Assembly (NCBI RefSeq): GCF_900157365.1 | Contig: NZ_FUEZ01000004.1 | Span: forward strand, 248,001-312,000 | Direction: 5' to 3' | Source of the DNA: Mycobacterium numidiamassiliense | GTDB taxonomy: Bacteria > Actinomycetota > Actinomycetes > Mycobacteriales > Mycobacteriaceae | Length of the DNA: 64,000 bases | Shown: piece by piece, positions 61,285-64,000 of the stretch | Layout of the letters: the number at the start of each line of letters is the position of its first letter | How positions within the stretch are numbered: position 1 is the first letter of the stretch | Notes under the pieces: model-generated | Seen by the model: only the letters and a program-made list of their open reading frames with translations | Told to the model about the DNA's origin: nothing | The model's database searches: none | Translations under genes and position numbers: made by a program

Positions 61285-61821
61285 TTACAGGTATTGCCCG
61301 GTGCCCGAGCCGGGCCCGTGGCCCGGCCGTCCGATGCCCGGGGGCAGGGCTCCCTGGCGCATCTGCTCCAGCTGCGCGCGGGCGGCCATCTGCTGGGCGA
61401 ACAGCGCGGTCTGGATGCCGTGGAACAGCCCCTCCAGCCAGCCGACCAGCTGGGCCTGTGCGATGCGCAGCTCGGCATCCGACGGTTCGGCGTCCTCGTT
61501 GAACGGCAGGGTGAGGCGGTCGAGTTCCTCGCGCAACTCCGGGGCCAGACCGTCCTCGAGCTCCCGGATGCTGGTGGCGTGGATCTCCCGCAGTCGCTTG
61601 CGGCTGGCATCGTCGAGCGGTGCGGCCCGCACCTCTTCGAGCAGTTGCTTGATCATGGTGCCGATCCGCATCACCTTGGCGGGCTGCTCGACCAGATCGG
61701 TCAGCGAGCGTCCGTCCGAGTCGTCGTCGTCCGCCGCGTCGGCGATCGCCATGATCCGCGGATCGACGTCGCCGATGACCTCGATGCCATCGTCGTCTGG
61801 GCCACTACTCAATCCGGTCAC
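61285..61821 (-). CDS. bpa: Bacterial proteasome activator Bpa
   Basis: Protein of 178 aa, the same length as M. tuberculosis Rv3780. It forms dodecameric rings that open the 20S proteasome without ATP. A disordered acidic N-terminus precedes a four-helix core (about 40-150), and the C-terminus ends in GTGQYL, the GQYL docking motif that inserts in the proteasome alpha ring. Located between wzt and the GT-C gene, in the same direction. Confidence 0.95.
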   Translation of the reverse strand: MTGLSSGPDDDGIEVIGDVDPRIMAIADAADDDDSDGRSLTDLVEQPAKVMRIGTMIKQLLEEVRAAPLDDASRKRLREIHATSIRELEDGLAPELREELDRLTLPFNEDAEPSDAELRIAQAQLVGWLEGLFHGIQTALFAQQMAARAQLEQMRQGALPPGIGRPGHGPGSGTGQYL

Positions 61822-61837
61822 CGTCCTTTGAATACAT

Positions 61838-63808
61838 CTAAGGGTGTGGCGCTGCAGCGTTTCCGCGCCATTCGTAGATTTTCGCGCCGCCGTTGTCGTA
61901 GATCAGCGCCCACGACTTCGATTTCTCCAGCGAGACTAGTCCGTCGGGCACCGCGAACCCGCGCACCGTCGGCGTGCTCGTGTAGATGTAGCGAATATTG
62001 AGCGCTTTGATCGCCTCGAGGACCTTCGGGTCGGAAGCGCCGCGGCGGGCAGAGGACCAGAAGATGTAGCGCTCGGGGCCCGGCCCGGTCTGCTGCGGGA
62101 AGTCGTAATGCGTCCACAGCGGGTGCAGATCGGCGACCGCGTACATCCAGGCGGTGCCGTCGGTGTTGGCGTTGCCGATCAGGGTGTCGTGTGCGCCCGG
62201 CAGTTTGGAGAGATAGGCCATCGCCATCAGGTCGCGCTGGTCGATCATCACCGAGTCGTACTTGTCGCCGAACAGCACCAGGTGCCGGTACAGGTAATGC
62301 CGCGCGATGAACACCGTCGAGAACACCAGCAGCACCGCCGTCGTCGAGACCCACACTCGCGACGGCAACTCTTTGAATCGGTCGGTGACGCGTTTGGCGA
62401 CCGCGACCGCCAGCAGGACCGCCGCGAACAGCGCGATGGCGGCCATCGGGGTGACCAGCATCGTCACCACTGCGGTCAGCCGCCGCGGATCGTTGTAGAA
62501 GAACTGGCTGAACTTCTCGATGACGGCACCGGCCGCGTTGTGGAACGGCGCTCCCGAGTAGACCGTCGCAATGGTCAGCACCGCCCAGAGCGCCGGCGGC
62601 CACCAGATTCGCTTGTACAGCATGATCGCCATGCCGATGTAGACCAGCGCGACCAGGCCGTACTGGGTCGGGAAGTCGTTGAGGTGGCGGGTGTGCAGGA
62701 GCAGCGCGTCGATCACGCCCTGCTTGGCGCTCTTGAAGCTGGGGAATGCGTGCCCGGCGATGATGTCGGCCTGCCTGAGCACCCCGATGAACTGCGGCGC
62801 CAGGATCAGCGCCGTCGGCACCGCCGTGGCCGCCAGGGTCAGCACGTCGGCGAGCCGGCCGCGCACCGGATGCCACCACGCGTACAGCAGCCACCAGAAA
62901 AACAGGAACAGGATGACGATGAAGCCGCCGGTCAGGTGCACCGACAGGACACCGACCAGGGCCAGCGCCGCCAGCGGGATGCGGTCGCGGTGCCGCAGCG
63001 TCGAGACGATCAGGATGAACGTCGGGATCGCGACGCCGTAGGCCGCCAGGTTGGGCATCGCGGCGACACCGAATTCGACATAGGGCACCGAGGTGAACGA
63101 CGCCGACAGTGCGGCCGCGGTGGCTGCCGCCCCCGCGGTGCGCCACAGGGTCGTGACGGGTCGCAGCAGAAACCAGGTGAGCATCGCCGCGCTGGTCGGG
63201 AACAGCCAGATCGACGCTGCGACCGAGCCCAGCGTGTAGCCGGTAGTGGGCGCCGCCCCGGTGAGCTGGCAGAACACCGCGATCAGGGCGTGGAACACCG
63301 ATGGGTAGTACAGCGCCTGGTGTGTCTCGACGTTGCGGAGCTCGCCCATGTGTGTCGACGACGCCTGGCCGGTGTCGAGGATGTAGCGGACCTCGTTGGC
63401 GTGCCAGACCGCGTCCCAGGTGCTCGGCACCGACTGCCAATGCGTGAGGCCGCGGTAGGCCGCCCACATGATCAGCAGGGTGCCCAACAGCACACCCGCC
63501 GCAACCGCCAGCGCCGGCAAGCCGGCGATCCCTCGCGCCTCGGCCTCGGCGTCGCGGTAGCGGGCCAGCAACAGCTGCAAACCCGTCGCCACCACGCACA
63601 CCGCGAGCAGCGCGGCCAGCGCAGTCCAGCCGTTCCAAGGGATTCCGAGCGCGCCGTAGGGAATGATCGCCAGGGCCACCACGCCGTACGTCAGCGCCGG
63701 GCCAATTGCGATGGCGACCGGCCACGTTAGCTGAGCGATACGAGCAATGATTGTCCCCGGGGCGATCAGCAAAACCAGCGCGATCAGCGTTCCGAACCAG
63801 AGCCCCAC
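61838..63808 (-). CDS. GT-C-type membrane glycosyltransferase (Rv3779-like)
   Basis: Large membrane protein (656 aa, about 13 helices) with a soluble C-terminal domain. The M. tuberculosis counterpart is linked to adding galactosamine to arabinogalactan; that is recalled family knowledge. GTG at 63808 gives the conserved start VGLWFGTLIAL. A GTG at 63886 would add 26 residues. Directly before 63808 the minus strand reads CATACTAGTCGA, where CATACT could be a -10 box, so a leaderless transcript is possible. Confidence 0.85.
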   Translation of the reverse strand: MGLWFGTLIALVLLIAPGTIIARIAQLTWPVAIAIGPALTYGVVALAIIPYGALGIPWNGWTALAALLAVCVVATGLQLLLARYRDAEAEARGIAGLPALAVAAGVLLGTLLIMWAAYRGLTHWQSVPSTWDAVWHANEVRYILDTGQASSTHMGELRNVETHQALYYPSVFHALIAVFCQLTGAAPTTGYTLGSVAASIWLFPTSAAMLTWFLLRPVTTLWRTAGAAATAAALSASFTSVPYVEFGVAAMPNLAAYGVAIPTFILIVSTLRHRDRIPLAALALVGVLSVHLTGGFIVILFLFFWWLLYAWWHPVRGRLADVLTLAATAVPTALILAPQFIGVLRQADIIAGHAFPSFKSAKQGVIDALLLHTRHLNDFPTQYGLVALVYIGMAIMLYKRIWWPPALWAVLTIATVYSGAPFHNAAGAVIEKFSQFFYNDPRRLTAVVTMLVTPMAAIALFAAVLLAVAVAKRVTDRFKELPSRVWVSTTAVLLVFSTVFIARHYLYRHLVLFGDKYDSVMIDQRDLMAMAYLSKLPGAHDTLIGNANTDGTAWMYAVADLHPLWTHYDFPQQTGPGPERYIFWSSARRGASDPKVLEAIKALNIRYIYTSTPTVRGFAVPDGLVSLEKSKSWALIYDNGGAKIYEWRGNAAAPHP

Positions 63809-63938
63809 TCGACTAGTATGGCTGGCCGGGTGACCTGGCTCGGGAAGCCACCGTCTGGCCGGAACGGCGCGGTCCTTTCCAGGCACCCGCTACCGTCGCA
63901 AAATTTCGCGGTATTGCGGAAGCTCTAAGGTGGCTGGC

Positions 63939-64000
63939 ATGGCTTACGACGTCGCCCGGGTGCGCGGACTGCATCCGTCGCTGGGTGACGGATGGGTGCA
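63939..64000 (+). CDS. Cysteine desulfurase-like aminotransferase, start only (Rv3778c-like)
   Basis: Only the first 20 codons are in the window ([20 protein letters not shown]). They match the N-terminus of class V aminotransferase/cysteine desulfurase-like proteins at this place in M. tuberculosis. AAGG precedes the ATG by about nine bases. The PLP site lies beyond the window. Confidence 0.7.

Overview
The window comes from a slow-growing Mycobacterium and most resembles the M. avium complex. The evidence is uniformly GC-rich coding, frequent GTG starts, and a near-complete cell-envelope (mycolyl-arabinogalactan) locus in the gene order known from M. tuberculosis H37Rv (about Rv3778c to Rv3836, read here in the opposite direction). 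Two features point to an avium-like species: an embR regulator sits at the emb locus, and DprE1 has Ala where M. tuberculosis has Cys387. H37Rv comparisons are recalled family knowledge; no database search was run.

Layout. 1-3.2 kb: a zincin-like metallopeptidase, an Rv3835-like membrane protein and serS. 3.2-6.0 kb: a DUF2834 membrane protein, a TetR regulator and an FAD oxidoreductase, with two copies of a shared candidate operator. 6.0-13.5 kb: a small protein coupled to a metallo-beta-lactamase/Rieske fusion, an aminoglycoside-phosphotransferase-like kinase, three tandem PlsC-type acyltransferases, a HAD phosphatase and a secreted PGRP/LGFP amidase. 13.7-21.4 kb: erp, then divergently the galactan/arabinan operon glf-glfT2-PAP2-ubiA-aftB. 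21.7-34.1 kb: fbpA, fbpD, culp6, fadD32, pks13 and accD4, which make and attach mycolic acids. 34.3-39.3 kb: fadE35 and an accessory block (a mycolate-type methyltransferase, a secreted protein and a broken kinase-like gene). 39.3-55.7 kb: embB, embA, embR, a small secreted protein, embC, aftA, dprE2, dprE1 and a GtrA protein, which make the arabinan. 55.8-58.7 kb: a GreA-like factor, a flotillin/NfeD-like pair and a secreted C39-like protein. 58.7-64 kb: the galactan precursor genes wzm, glfT1 and wzt, then bpa, a GT-C membrane protein and the start of a cysteine desulfurase-like gene.

How the genes work together. Glf makes UDP-galactofuranose. GlfT1 and GlfT2 build the galactan, and Wzm/Wzt is proposed to export its lipid-linked form. 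UbiA, the PAP2 phosphatase and DprE1/DprE2 make decaprenylphosphoryl-arabinose. AftA, EmbA/B/C and AftB build the arabinan from it. FadD32, Pks13 and AccD4 make mycolic acid, and Ag85A (with FbpD and Culp6 nearby) acts in the outer envelope. Five of the seven convergent gene pairs end by sharing a 4-base stop-codon overlap. I saw no tRNA, rRNA, CRISPR array, insertion sequence or prophage. The most notable points are the duplicated TetR operator, the frameshifted headless receptor kinase, the embR insertion with an adjacent tandem repeat, and drug-target substitutions in DprE1 and EmbB.
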